Below are positions 34,201 to 47,287 of a stretch of DNA of 64,000 bases, piece after piece (positions within the stretch are counted from its first letter, which is position 1; each line of letters starts with the position of its first letter). The notes under the pieces were generated by a model. It was not told the origin of the DNA and ran no database searches. It was given only the letters and a program-made list of their open reading frames with translations. Location: the NCBI RefSeq assembly GCF_010183535.1, contig NC_071328.1, positions 10,850,001 to 10,914,000 on the forward strand, given 5' to 3'. Position numbers and translations under genes: made by a program. Source of the stretch: Caenorhabditis remanei (lineage: Eukaryota > Nematoda > Chromadorea > Rhabditida > Rhabditidae).

Positions 34201-35819
34201 TTTTCCATCAGCCAAATGTTTTTGAGCTTTGAAAAATTGTCTCATTGAAGCACCTTCACAGAAACAGACAACCACTTGAGGACGAGAGTTTTGAGAATCC
34301 AATCGAGTGAGGACCTGTCTATATTCTTGATCACTTGCTAGAGTTTTAATCTTTTCGGAGTAAGCTATACAGACAGATGATGATCGATGGGCAATCAATC
34401 TCTCCAGACTTTCGAATCCTTTTTCTCCGTAGTTTCCTGAAAGAATAAATTGGTTTGGTTGTTTTGTTTCAGTTTCAAGTAGCTCATTTTCTCAAATTCT
34501 TTTAAAGATAGAATCTGACATCCCGACTCAGCCGAGGATTCTGATTTGGAGTGGAGCTTTCAAATAAGTTCAATACAAACTTTCAACTTTCCCTTTTTTA
34601 TTTTTTGATCCCTCTTTTCAATTTTTCCCTATCGTCAATGCCTTCTGAATAGATATCAACGTCTACTTCAGATGCCAACAATTTAATTATTTTCTCTTTT
34701 TGCACAAGAAAAATCCCCGCATCCACCCTCAATCCCTGTTTGAGCTCTCTTCCTCTCTTTTTGCTTGTATCATCAGATGGCAAAAACGAGATAGACACAA
34801 ATTCGATTCCACTTGAAGCACCCGCAGGGCATAAGAAGAAGAAGAAAAAGAAGAAGTGAGTGAATAAGGAAAAGAGGTTAAAAAAGATAGAGAGAGGGGA
34901 TGAAAAAGAGAGGGTGTATCATGTAAAACATTACTTTTTTATGATTCATTTTTGAGAAAAACTGTTGCTCAAAATCTGAGTGTACAGTAACCAGCACTTT
35001 ACTGAGCACTTTTTTGACCAGTCTACTGTTAGGTTATAGTTTTAAATCCCCCAGACATACCTGCAGAATATAAAACAGCAACGTAAGTCCAATTGTAATG
35101 ATGGAGAAGTCGATTAATCGCTTGTGCTTGAAACACGTCAGAAGGTACGACACGAAGGAAATAACCGAATTGTTCCTTGTCGGATAAATCAGGTGTGGTG
35201 GCAGAATATCCGACTTGAGGTATTCGAAAGACCTGGCAGAATTTGAATAATTGGAATCAAATCAATCAACAATTTACCTGTAATAAATTCTGAACTGCAA
35301 TGGTCGATGAACTCTTTCCAGGTCCTATAACTGCCACCACTGGAACACTCTTCTTATTACAACCAGGTGTTTGACAACATGAACATTGTGCCACTCCTTC
35401 TCGTAAAAATGCAATCGTCTGCTCCATTGCTATTCGTTCTGTCCAGCATGAATCTCTGCAAGCATTTAATTATTGTTTTTTTCAATTGAAAAATAGGAAC
35501 TAACCGTATAGATAAACCTAATTTAAACGGTAACTCTTCATTCAACTGTTTAACTGTGAGCATTGCTATCTCTGATCGTTGGATTCCATATTGTTCCCAT
35601 ATTTCTCCACAACTTTCTGATCCGGCGATTTGACGATGGATTGGAAAGAGGGCACCGATCTGCAAATTTGCAAACTTCAGTTCAATAACTTCCATGTCTC
35701 CTCACCTGAATTTCTCCATGAATCTCGGCCACCAACATTCGTGCTGACTGTTGAACAGTCGTCTTGGCGACGACGTCAACGACGCGAAGCATGAGAAGTG
35801 TGACATGACTGTAGAGCAT
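31271..35819 (-). CDS. mgl-2: Metabotropic glutamate receptor (class C GPCR)
   Basis: Fourteen exons on the minus strand: 35819-35706, 35659-35505, 35455-35278, 35232-35061, 34436-33989, 33943-33773, 33724-33590, 33504-33318, 33209-32697, 32518-32262, 32214-31912, 31848-31745, 31697-31594, 31552-31271; 1,040 residues. Domains in order: signal peptide (MLYSHVTLLMLRVVDVVA), Venus-flytrap glutamate domain to about 500 (GKSSSTIAVQNLL, IPQVGYSATTPDLSD), Cys-rich linker (about 510-570), seven helices (about 575-835) with the mGluR signature FNEAKFIGFTMY and FFPKLYIILMHPEKN, then a 200-residue tail. An upstream in-frame ATG was preferred over 35792 because it completes the signal peptide. The last exon either reads through to 31271 or uses a GTTAGT donor to an exon near 31220. 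Gene order favours mgl-2 over mgl-1 or mgl-3. Neuronal membrane receptor signalling through G proteins. Confidence 0.93.
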
Positions 35820-38800
35820 TTCGAGTTCTTTTCTACACACACTTCTCCTCCAATTCTATATCTACCACCTCGCCTTCATTCCTATTTCACTGAAAAGAGT
35901 GAGAATAAAAGTAAAGGATTACTGAAAAGAAAAGAAAAAAAGAAGAAGGAAGTGAACGGATTCTTGAGGGTAAAAGATGAGATCCTCTCCCTTCTTGAGA
36001 AGTTTTTCGTCTCTTATAGAAAAGAATGGCTAAACAAAAAGAGATGGAGGCGTGGATGGACATATTTATGAGGTTTTACAGATATACAAATAGATTATGT
36101 TATATTCTCTCATTTGGAAAAAATAAGAAAATACGCATTGATTTTGAAACAGTATAGGTTTAGGGGGGCTCTTTCTGGATTGTTGTTTTTTGAAAGTTAA
36201 CGATGAATTCAGACGTCACTGTCAGAAACTCCAGAAGTAATATCTCCAGAAGTAATATCCAGCTTGGAATGAAATTTGGAAATCAGGAATCCTTGAATTG
36301 ATTAAATCTAGAACTCCGTTCGAGAACTCAAGATACCATTGTTTTAGAATCATGAACCTTCTCAGATGACGTCACATCTTCAGAATCGTAGAAACAAATC
36401 CTTCAGAATCTCAAATGACATGTGTGTCACAAGCTGGGCTTAGGAATTTATTCAGTAGGGAAGGAAGAAAACTAACAACCTGGTGGATAACACGGACCAA
36501 AAATCGTGGAAGAGGGGAAAAGAGGCCAGAAATTTGTGGGAATAAATAGGGAATAGGATAGAAAAGTTTCAAGGTTCTAGGTTCAAAGTTCTAGTTTGAT
36601 TATGTATTCTGAAGTTATCAGAGTTGGAATTCTCAATCTATCAGTGGAGTTTTTTGGTTGAAAAGTTTTCAAAAACTTTAACTTGAAAAACGGTTGAATG
36701 CTCTGTGGTGCAAGTCGTGAACTTTAAAAATGATAGTGTTATCTATGAAAGAATTCAAAGTAATCGAAGAGAAGAAAATGAACATTTTTGTGTTGTGTCG
36801 CTTGTTGACCCCTGTCTTCTCTGATAACAAAATATTATCAAGAACCGAGAGGGTCCAAGAGAGAAAACATGAAGAAAAACAGAGAGTTGGTTCTGTTTTT
36901 CGTTTGCCTTCTTGAGCAGTTTTCTTCCATACATTTTCAATTATTAGTCGCCTTTTTGCTCTCCTTCTTGAGAAGTCAGTCTTCGCTTACATCTAGTCAA
37001 GAATACCGAAGAAAAAGAAGGGAAAAAAGAAGAGAAAGTGAAGAAAAAACTAGAGGTGGGCGTGTAGATTGAAAACAAATATAGGCAATAAGTAAGGTCT
37101 ATCTCAGAAAAAATGAGTCAGGAGATGCATGTGAACAGAAATATGAGGATATCTTGTTCTTTAAAGGTCTGCTTTCAAAGAAGAGTCATTCGAAGGAACA
37201 AGAAAACTTTCCTGCAGATTCTCAAAGATGAAATGACACCTTTGAGGGACGGTGGGCCCGTGTCAAACTTAGTATATGAGAGTAACAGAAAGAGGAGAAA
37301 ACTAACAACTTTATCAACATGAATACCAGAAAGAGTTCTCTTGCCCTTGAAGTTAGGCTTCTCCAGAGCTGCCGTAGTTGGCGGTGAAGGTGTTGGACTC
37401 CTCCCTGATCCAAGCTTGTGAGCTTCATTCGCCGGCACTCCATGTAGAGATCCACGCAGCCATTCTCCAAGGTTCCTTCGGCAGACACGGTAGAACATCG
37501 GAGAGTGAATGATCGAGAGACGACGACTTCTGACGGCTTCCTCTTCCTTTTATGCACAGAATGTAAAGCAGATCCTTATCGTAAGGTCACCAGGTTGAGT
37601 TTAGGAGAGCACGCCCAGAATAGTATTTGTTTCAGTATGGTTGATCACGGTTCACGTTTCACGCAGTTGTTAGTGTTCATTTTATTATTTATTATATTTA
37701 GAGTAAATTGTGTAAGTCTGGCAATGGACCAGGCTTAATACTCAAGGTCGTGAATTAAGACCTATTGGTCCAATTTTAATTGAAAACTGCAAGACCAGAC
37801 TGAAACGAATCTCTGGTCAGGACTGAACATGGAAGGCTAACTCAATGTTTCTTCTTGTTTTTAAAACTTCCAAAGGTTCATATCCAAGAAGTAAGATACA
37901 GACTTTAATAAAAATTCACAGAGGAACTTAACTCAAAACCCGTAGTATCAGTTTTATGTTTATCAAAATACATTAGATGACTTCTTCAAACAAACGGTCT
38001 TAAACTGAAACTAGTAGTGACAACATGTCAATTGTCAGTTAATCTCACACATTGGCTCATCAAAAATGAGTGAAAAACTATATTTATTTGTAAACCGATA
38101 TGCGTATTGTTACTTCTCTCCGTCTCTCTGTTAGTTTACACTTTTGAAAAGTTAGAGATCAGCAAGATCATCAAAAACCTTCTTTTTTCATTTTCTTCGT
38201 TTTCTAAATCATATCCTGAGGGGATATTCAAAGGTCACAAAGTAGAAAACTATGTGGGTGTGTGAGAATTCAAATACTCTTGTCTTCTAGAGGATGGGTC
38301 AAAAAGCAACAAATTCATTGTGGAGCGGAAAAAATAAGAAGAAGAAGAAAAAGAGAGGGAGGAATTCGGATTTAGCAGAAGAAGACTGGAAAAGGGAAGA
38401 AGAAGAAGCGGAAGCGGTGGCTCCAAAGTTCAAAGAAATGTTGCACCGATATGGAGTAATTGAAATGAGAATCGTGACGTGGCAGCCAATGAATTCGAGA
38501 AGCTAAGAGTATGCAATAAAAGCAGTGATTGACTAAAGAGAAAAGCTGCTGCAGTCGGTAAGCCACGAATCAATGGAAAAGTAATTGACTGGAATTGAGA
38601 AAACAAGAAATCCAGTAAAGTGAGTTAAAAGTTGTTTGGCGTTCTATTGTGGTTGTTGTCAATAATCAATTCATTGGCCAAGAAAAAAGTACTGAACATT
38701 TTTAAAACTAAGACTGGACGCTCGCATTACGAAAAAATTAGAGACTGAGCTTGCAAACAGAATCGTGAAGGATTTGAGATGCTATTGATCCAGTTTCAAG

Positions 38801-41800
38801 ACCAACATCTTCAAAAAATATCTATTTTTCATTTTAAAAATTCTAACAGATGAATCAATTAACAGTAATATCTGCTTCCTAAACATTAATGTGCTTGTTG
38901 ACTGTCCAACTTAACTAAATTCGAAAGAAAACAAAAGCTTGTTTATATGGAAATTTCAGAGAGACTCATAGAAAATAAACAAAAACTAAAACGAAGTTTT
39001 TCTCGTTTTTCCTATGATTGAAAAAACCTAGAAAATCATCAGGATTGTCGCAACCCTTTTCGATAAAGAGAGGATCGGAATTGTTCAAATCTTGGTAGTC
39101 AGCCACAGATTTTTCGTTTTCGAAACGGTAATCGTCGATGAACAGCCTAGACTGAATTCACTGTATTACAGTTCCAACTGATTAGAAGTTGAACAGAACT
39201 TTGAGTTTTTCTCAATTCTAGAAGATTACGAGATTCTTCTTTTTCTCCTATATTTCGTTATTCCGAATTTTTTCTAAAGATGATATGAATCTTATGCAAA
39301 ACTCAGAATGAGGGTAATTATCAGAGACAACCTCCTCTTCTCTCTCTAGAAATCCAAAATTAGGGTTGTCCGTATCGGATGCCACATGTCAAAAACTCGA
39401 AAAATATGAAAAAGTCGTCGAAGATGTATAGAAAATGGGATAAAAAAGAGTTGAAGAAGGCGACAGAAGTATGTCGACGGAAAAGAAGAAGAAGAGAAGA
39501 CACCCTCTTCCCAAATCAGTCAACGCCTTGCGTATTTTGACGAACTTATGTTAACTCAACGTCTTCTTTTCCTCTTCTTCTTCTTCTCTTCTCCGTCGTC
39601 GTCAGAATTCTCGTGCCGCTGAAGTGTGAAGAGTGTGAAGGAGAAGCAGGATGAGAAGCACAAAAAAGAGAGTGAATTTTAAGGGACCGCCCATTTCGAG
39701 AAAGAGTTCATTTAAAAATAAATTTAGACAAGAGAGAAGATTTCTCTGTCTGTCTGATGCTCCGATCTCCTTCTTTTCTGTCGAATTCGTTTTTGGTAAT
39801 TCTTCGAAATTCTATGTATTAGATTACTCTACAGTCACCGAAAAAGCTGGAGTGGGCCAGACGCTTCTGCAACTATCTCCTCATCCAATACTTTTTACTG
39901 GAACCGTTTTCAGGAAAAGTAGGATGACAGAAATTCGTGGAATTCACAATTGAACTGTCTGGAAATAGAGTTAGCAGTTATAATTTAGCAGAAAGCAAGA
40001 TTTTCCTAACCTTCTGAAAAGAAAAATCCTTCTGGTTTCACAGACTACTGTCATTTAAACGTTTTACAGTTTTCGAATGTAATTTTTTAATAGACAACAC
40101 GAATATTATCATCTGTCTTTAGTTATCGAAAAATTCTCACAGCGTTCGAAGACATTCGACCATTAAAGATTCAAGAAAAAACACCGGAAAGAAGGTATTC
40201 TGCAAAAAAACGAGTACTCCTTCACACGTTTATTTTCTGAAAAAAAAAAGTGCTGATCAAATTATTTCCGGAGAGCAGCAGCACGATGAGGTACAAGTGA
40301 AAAAAGGAAGATATCGAAGCGAGGGTGGAGAAAAAAGAGAAGGATTCTCTGGAACAGATGATGTCATTGGAAGAGTGGACATGAAACACGTCACGGTCTG
40401 ATGAAGAAGGAAAAGACGATGGGTGGGCGAGATCAAGGTATTCGAAAGTTAATTTTCCAATTGATAAATTTTCGAAAGATTTTCAGATCTTTTCAATTCG
40501 GGGTTATGTCTAACGACGTCGGACATGATTGCCGAGTACACGGGATTCTAGAATAGGAAGAAAAACTAGTTCCAAAGTTTCCCAATCTTAGACTGGTCAT
40601 GTCAACTGATGTTTCAATTTTCTGGGTTACGGTATCGACAGTAACTAAACTGTGAAGTGCACCCAATAAAAGTAGAGATGTTAACCGAAGACTAGTAATT
40701 CTAAGAATGATTTTTTGAAATATCTAAAAAGCTAGTGGAATACAGAGAAAACTTTGAGATCAGCTCAATCTAAACTCACAAAAATATACTCTAGTAATCC
40801 TCTCCCCGTTCAAAAATCAATTGAGCACTTACAGTATTCCCACGGAAGTTTGTCTACCGACTTATTATGAAAGTGGAATTGACATGTCGTTTTGTGGAGA
40901 AAAAGAAAAACTTTGATCTATTGAGTTCGAAAAATGAAAAAAAAAACATTTATTCCCAATAAAATAACGATTTGAGGGTGCCACATGTGTTAGAACACAG
41001 ATATTTGAAGCAAGGTGTCAATGTGGAATCACGTTCAAGAAAAGGTTTTCCCATGGGCTTTTAGTTATTTCAGAGTCTTATGTTCTACTTTTAAAGTTTT
41101 TCAGAAAATCTATAACTCTTTCTGAAAAATCAAATGAAGTGGTACGTCATCATAATGATTGCCTCCCTCGCATTGAGGTAAGAAGAGAGAAAGAGAAAAA
41201 ACGGGGCGTCGGAGGGTGCCGATTCTATTCAATTTGTTTCCTCTTTTTTTTCGCTACTGCTCCAGAAAAAGGACATATTCTCGTGTAGTCGTGCTTCTGA
41301 TGTCCTTCTACGAAATATGGAACAATTATTAGATGGTGGCGCTAGAAGAGAAGGGGGAACGAAAGGAAAAGAAGAAAGTTTTGAAAAGAAGAAAAAAGAG
41401 AAAAGGATTCTGGATAATTGTGTATAATGGGACGACGGAGTGCAGTGGTTTCAAAGGGAAAAATTATAAAAGATTTTTTTTTAAAAGAATATGATCTAAG
41501 AATTGAGTAAATCTGACCTAAGTTCCATCTCACCGGCTATAGAGACAACGATCATGGCGCCTCTGAAACAATAAGTTCATTACAATTTAAGACGAAAAAC
41601 AAAAGTGGAATTTTAAAAAGGAGACCGAGTTATCCTTCTTCTCTATCTCTGGAATGGGCCATTAGGTTCAGCCGTCGTTGCATCGTTGGGAGTTTGTCGT
41701 CCTCTTCTTTGAGCAGGCAATTTGTTATCCCTTTTCTCCTCCCCCGTTTTTGTCATACTTATTTTTGAAACTTTGCGTCTATGTGTGGAGCAGAAACGAA

Positions 41801-42129
41801 AAAGGCAAAATTTGCCGACAAAAGAAGACGAAAAAAAGGAAAAAGGTGACAACAAAGAAGGATGAAGTAGAAGACGTCGCGCCGGCTTGATTCGATTCTG
41901 GCTGTCGCATCCACTTTAATCTCACGTCTTCTGAATCTTATTATGAGCTGAAACAGTACTCGTGATGACTTTATATAAACTCTTATTTACAAGCGCGACA
42001 CAATAAAAATGACTCGTGATTGATGAAATTTTGGATGTTTCCCAATTATGGATGGGCAAGGCATGAGAGGGAAGAAATAAATAAATAAATCACTAATGAA
42101 TGAGTATAAATATACGAGAATCACTGTTA
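35820..42129. other. About 6.3 kb without a supported gene; mgl-2 upstream region
   Basis: An acceptor-like CTTTTCAG on the minus strand at 35890 suggests an mgl-2 5' UTR exon joined to a distant upstream exon. One segment at 37278-37498 (minus) looks weakly coding and is discussed as a finding. The rest is AT-rich with GAA/CTT tracts and shows no exon chain. The part near 42 kb is cup-2 3' flank. Confidence 0.45.
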
Positions 42130-43466
42130 TTAATTTCCTCCAAGTCGGGCACCGGCACCTCCTGGCCAGTGATGTCCACCACGTGGTTGTTGTCTTGGCC
42201 CTCTGATATCACCGTCTTGTCCATGAATACCTCCGTCTTCATCCGGAATCAAACGATGCAAAAATTCCGGAGTAGATATCAGATCAACACCATATTCATC
42301 TGGATACTTGAGTGCCACGAAGAAGTAGGCGTGTCCTACGATGATTCCAACGAGTTCGTTTGTTCCACCACCACGAAGAACAGCGTTGAAGCCCCAGAGT
42401 ACCCATGGTAGATAACGAGCTGGGAACCTCATTCCGAACCAGAAGGATACGATCGTGTCTTTGTTGACTTGGCACCAAACGTAAAGAACTGACATCACCA
42501 TTGGTTCGAGTAAGAAGTAAATGCCCATCGCCATACAGATTCCCTGAAAAATTCATGTTATTGTTTTCATCCTGAACACATTCGACCAATAACAGGTAGC
42601 TTGACACATCTCCCTGAGTCATTCTGTATATTTTTCATGTAATTCTACTGATATCGTAGATTTGAAAGCCAGTTTTTTGCAGACTTGCAAAATTTGGGCC
42701 CGGTCGGCACGGATTCAAAAAATGTGCACAATTTTTTTCAAAATTAGTCAAAAGTCCTATTTAAGCTAGAGTTTGATCAATATTTGGAAAAATTTTATGC
42801 AAAAAAAAATCAACATTTAAAATTTCTGTAACGACACCCGAGCCGGGTCGGGCCGGTAAAAATCTCAAATCGCCCCGGCTCTACTCGTTGCATGTCTGAT
42901 TTTTTGCAGTTTGATAGAATTTAATATTAAAAATATCATAATATACTAGATACATTTTGCTAAAATGCTTAGATAATTTTTCCTCTGTTGAATATATCTA
43001 AATTTTTCTGATATAACTTGAACAAATCTTCTCGTGGTCCCACAGAAAATTCAGAATTTGAGCGGATTTTTTTCTAATTCAACAATAAATCTTACCACAC
43101 AGAAGAACCAGTTGAATATGAGCATGAAAAGGTAGTCAGCTGATCTGCCACGATACGTTTCTCTTTCTAGTGCTTTTGAGTAGTTGTATAGAAAATAGCA
43201 CATCATTAGCCAGTGGAATCCAGTCTGTGGAGTGATCGGGTAGTATATTGCAGATGTAAGAGGTCTCCATATCTGGAAAATTGAGCTGATTAAAATAATT
43301 TGTGAATAAAAATTACATGGAACTTGCTGACGACTAGATCCCATTCAAGGTACATCCATTGCATCTGGATGAATCCGAATCTACCGAGAAGAGGTACGAT
43401 CGTCGACGCGAGAAACCAGTACCTCGTAACGACTGGTATTCCCAAAAGGAAACTTTCTAAATCCAT
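42130..43466 (-). CDS. cup-2: Derlin family ER-associated degradation protein
   Basis: Three exons on the minus strand: 43466-43317, 43272-43096, 42543-42130; 246 residues. It begins MDLESFLLGIPVVTRYWFLA, contains the Derlin core (WRPLTSAIYYP, FMLIFNWFF, RFPARYLPWVLWGFNAVL, VGIIVGHAYFF) and ends in a Gly/Pro/Arg-rich tail with repeated GG motifs. Derlins are multi-span rhomboid pseudoproteases of the ER membrane that help retrotranslocate misfolded proteins; the rhomboid catalytic residues are absent, as usual for the family. The ATG lies directly behind TTTTACAG, consistent with trans-splicing. The intron of about 550 bp before the last exon holds GC-rich words but no coding signal. It is divergent from tag-353. 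Confidence 0.95.
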
Positions 43467-44379
43467 CTGTAAAAATATGTTTGATATTTTTGAATAGGGA
43501 AACAATTCGGTTACGAAGAGAAAAACAGTTAGCAATATTGTCGAAAAGCTGACGTCGTGTAAGGAAGAACACGTGTACAAAGGCAACGCTATCGATTTTT
43601 TTGCTATAGTTATGAAACGTATGGGTACGTATGCTATTTTACAAAAACTCTGAATCGTAGGAGATTTTAATACTTTCAACAATCCAATAAATTGATTCAT
43701 TTAAGTTTAAGAAAATTTCAATATCAAGCAAAAATTTTGTAGTTAAAAATTTTGAAAAATATCGTATTTTTAAGTAATCTTTTTTTGAAAGAAATCTTTC
43801 TTTTTTTTAAATTTTATTCAAATAACTGTTCAACAAGAAGGTTTAATTTCGATTCTTCAAATAAAATATATGTGAGCTTAGTTTCAACATATTTAGCCTT
43901 GTTTTTGTGATTACTGGTTTGAAGATTAGATGCTCAACTGAACATTTGATAAAATTAAAATATTTAAATCGATATGAGCTTTCCATGTTGAAGTTCCAGT
44001 AATCTAGATTCATTCAGTACTTTTCCACGACGCACGGCCTCCCACAGAGGCCCTTTCAAAGTACTGCGCGCAGTGCATTGAGAGGGCCTCCGCTGGAGGC
44101 CGTGACGACGTCAGTACACTCCTGCCGGCAAATCGTTGCGAGACCCATCCACCGTATCTCGCTCCCCTCTTTAAGTGAACGTGTCTTAGTCGGTCACACC
44201 ACATGGACAATTGATTGATTCAGATGTGAAGCAAACAAGTTTTGCCACCTGTTCAATGTCTTGAAGATTCACATATATCTTCAAAAAAGCTCTTATGTAT
44301 CGATTTTGCGCCGATCCTCTCTAATTTCACTCGATTTTCGAAGGTTACTCTTACAAACGATTATTCAATTTACAGAAGA
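43467..44379. promoter_or_regulatory. Shared upstream region of cup-2 and tag-353
   Basis: The two ERAD genes start 913 bp apart and point away from each other. The left half is AT-rich. The right half holds a GC-rich palindrome (44033-44104), directly followed by TGACGACGTCAG, which contains an ACGT core of the type bound by XBP-1/ATF-like bZIP factors. Co-regulation by the unfolded protein response is inference. Confidence 0.55.
44033..44104. repeat. 72-bp GC-rich imperfect palindrome
   Basis: The left 36 bases match the reverse complement of the right 36 bases at 30 positions. The centre is ACTGCGCGCAGT (44063-44074) and the ends are CACGGCCTCC and its complement. It can form a cruciform, or a hairpin if transcribed. 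It stands out from AT-rich surroundings. Confidence 0.85.
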
Positions 44380-46225
44380 ATGACGGATGATATGGATGTT
44401 GTAGCAGAAACAGTCACACCTTCTGAGGACATTGAATTGACTATTCGTCAAGCATATCACACGGAGAGCGATCTGAAGTTCACATGTCCAACAAACTGGA
44501 CTATCAAACAAGTAAAAGAGCACGTCAAAAATACCCTCACTAGTCATCCAGTAAGCAAAAATGATATCAATAATTCAAAAATCATGAAATAAATTTTTAG
44601 GATGTGCCAAACCAGCGTTTGATTTATTCTGGAGCGTCCTTAAACAACGATCAAATTCTTTCCGATGTTTTGAGAGAAAGGTACTTTGAGTTAACTATTT
44701 ATTGTCGAAATAAAAAAGTTCCGACATTTTTTTTCACGTCAGAATGCAGACACAGTAGTAATTTTGTACTGAGTCTGCATTTTGTCGTAAGAAAAAATGT
44801 CGGAACTTTTTTATTTTGATAATAGTTAGCAAGTATTTTTTCTAATAACGTCTAAAAATCCGTCAAAACCTGAGAAAAACTTCAAAAATTCAGAAATCAT
44901 ATCGCTGGAGACCAAGTCTTCTTTCACTTGATGATTTCACAACCATACCAGCAGGCTACGCCAGATTCCGACGTTCGCAGAAGAAATGTAAATGGAAGTG
45001 GGACCAATTCTAAGTTAGTTTTTTCAAATAATTTTTGAAAACTTCACCAAAAAAGCAAATGAGTTTGTAAGATTTTTGAGCTAGCTGTAACTTGAGTAAA
45101 TTGTCGGTTTTGAGTAATTATGTAGTATAATTAATAATGAAAAAGCACTCGAAAATTGTTTTTTTGTAAATAAAAGGAAATTTCCATCCGGATCGTATTG
45201 AGAAATGACAAGTATGATTGGAAATACCACCGAAACCTTTCATTTCCATCAGTGATGTTTCGTATCCAATCAAAACGATAGCTTAAAATGAGTTAGAAAA
45301 TAGCATATAGTTTTACCATATTTTCAGTCAATAATTAGTACTTTCACCTTTTTCTGATTAGAATAGCATTAATCACTTGTTTTAACTGAATTAATTTTTT
45401 CAGTGCGACAACAGCATCAAATTTGAACTCGGCCAACTATCCTGCTTACGCTCAGAATATGATTGCCTGGCAGCAATACTGGACGGCTTACAATCAATTG
45501 TCTCCTGAACAACAAACATCTGAGCAAATGAGATTGATGACTCATTACTATACTTACGCTATGACTAATCCAGCAATCTCAATGAATCAAACTCCAGCGA
45601 ACAGTCAAGATCAGAATGCTGCAGCATGGAGAGCTCGAGTGCAAGGAGGAAATCCTGGCGCTGCAGTTCAAGCGAATGGAAATCAAGCAGCTGCAGCACC
45701 GCGTCAAGGAAGAGTTGATATATTGGAAGTAGGATATCGAATTTTCAAACTTGTACTATTATTCTCGGCTGTTCTTCTCTACTCATCATTCGAACGATTT
45801 GCTTTAGTTTTGTGCTCGGCCCTGTTCATCTATTTCATTCAACTTCGTAGAAATCATGCAAGAAACAGAGCTCAAGCTCAAGCCGCTGCTGCTCAACCAG
45901 CAAATAATCAGGAGGCTCATGTTAACAACAATAATAACGGAGAAAATGAAGGAGAGAATGCGGTTAGTTCTTGAAAATTTAGCATATTTACATATTACGA
46001 TCATTAATAGTTGTGATAGTGAATATCAAACGAGGCATCAATAAGATACATTTACAGGCTCCTGCCACTGATGGTGAGACGCCGGCTGCTCCTGAAGCCC
46101 CAACAGGACCACCTGTAGTACAACCAACTGGAATGCAAGTCTTCATCGCCACTTGCTACTCGTTTGTCACCTCATTCTTCGCATCCCTCGTTCCGGACCA
46201 TCCGATGCCGATGGATCTTAACTAG
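44380..46225 (+). CDS. tag-353: HERP-like ubiquitin-domain ER membrane protein
   Basis: Five exons: 44380-44550, 44601-44680, 44894-45013, 45404-45962, 46058-46225; 365 residues. Residues about 17-95 are a ubiquitin-like domain (IELTIRQAYH, IKQVKEHVKN, QRLIYSGASLNND). A Gln/Asn/Ala-rich middle leads to a hydrophobic hairpin (about 236-272: FKLVLLFSAVLLYSSF, then FALVLCSALFIYFIQL). Near the C-terminus VTSFFASLVPDHP resembles the end of HERPUD1/2. HERP proteins sit in the ER membrane and recruit the ERAD machinery, including Derlins and HRD1; the divergent neighbour here is the Derlin gene cup-2. The ATG follows TTTACAGAAG, a likely SL1 site. The symbol is from memory of C. elegans F25D7.2. Confidence 0.88.
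44693..44828. repeat. Hairpin element in tag-353 intron 2
   Basis: A near-complete inverted repeat fills most of the intron: AAAAAAGTTCCGACATTTTT on the left is mirrored by its complement on the right, and inner arms AGAATGCAGACACAGTA and TACTGAGTCTGCATTTT also pair. It resembles a small MITE or fold-back element. Confidence 0.75.
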
Positions 46226-46468
46226 GTCGTCATTTCAAATGTAATTTTATTCATGATTGTCATTGGTTTTAATATTTTCTCACCGGCTCGTATCATTCTC
46301 TCCAACTCTCCCGATGTATTACTGTACAACCGAAAACCCTATTTCCAGATTCCTTTTACACATGTAGCGCACCGTCTAGACACCTTTTTTGTGTATATGT
46401 ATCTTAATATCGCTGTTTCTTCCACCCGCGGGTTGCCCCACTCTTCCGTCTCTTCTTCTCTTTTTTCG

Positions 46469-46474
46469 AATAAA
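46469..46474 (+). terminator. Poly(A) signal of tag-353
   Basis: AATAAA 244 bp past the stop codon; no closer canonical signal was noticed. Confidence 0.4.
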
Positions 46475-47287
46475 CTTTATTACGATTCGTTCAGAACCGT
46501 CGCCTATATGTTCATTATGCACGATAGAAAGGACTGGTCTATCCCTTCCCTTTTTTGACCAGTGTCCATTGCTGACCATCACTTGTCTAGTTTTCTCTAC
46601 TCACATAATCGTCATACTTTTCGTGTCGTTTCGTACACTGGTTCGGTTTTTTTCAAATGTGTCGATTTCGAAGGATAGTTGAATAACACTGAAACTTCTA
46701 CTAGTTTTCTACTAATCATCATATTAGGATGTAATTGGGTTAGGAAAACGACTTGTCATCGAAAAGCAATCATGTTTTCGGTTTGTTCAGGTTTAGGAAA
46801 TCATTAAAATTTTAGAAAAATAGATGACTGGGTACTGTAATTGACCGATCTTTTTCTATTGGAATCCATGAATTATGGTAATCAGATAAGATTGAATTCA
46901 AATGAATCTGGATATAAGTCTTCCAATCAAAACAATGATAAATCTTTTGATTGAACCAGAAATTTAAAGATAAATCAGCATTTCTCAAGAAGATACGCAG
47001 TATTGTAATAAAACTATTAATTAGAAGCGTTCTAGGTTCTCTGACGAACATCACATTTTGACTGTTTTTGAAAAACTAAGATTTTTCGAAAAATGCGATT
47101 TTAGGACCAAAAATCCTTTTTTTCCAGAAACTAAATGAAATTTGCAACAATTATGTGTCAAAGCCATTTTCTGAGCAGCTGCTAGCAGACTGACTGGGCA
47201 GAATAATCTAAAAAATTGATAATAATTTTTTTTGAAAAATCTCAATTTTTCAAAATGTGAGTACCCAAAATACTCGATTTTTTGAAC

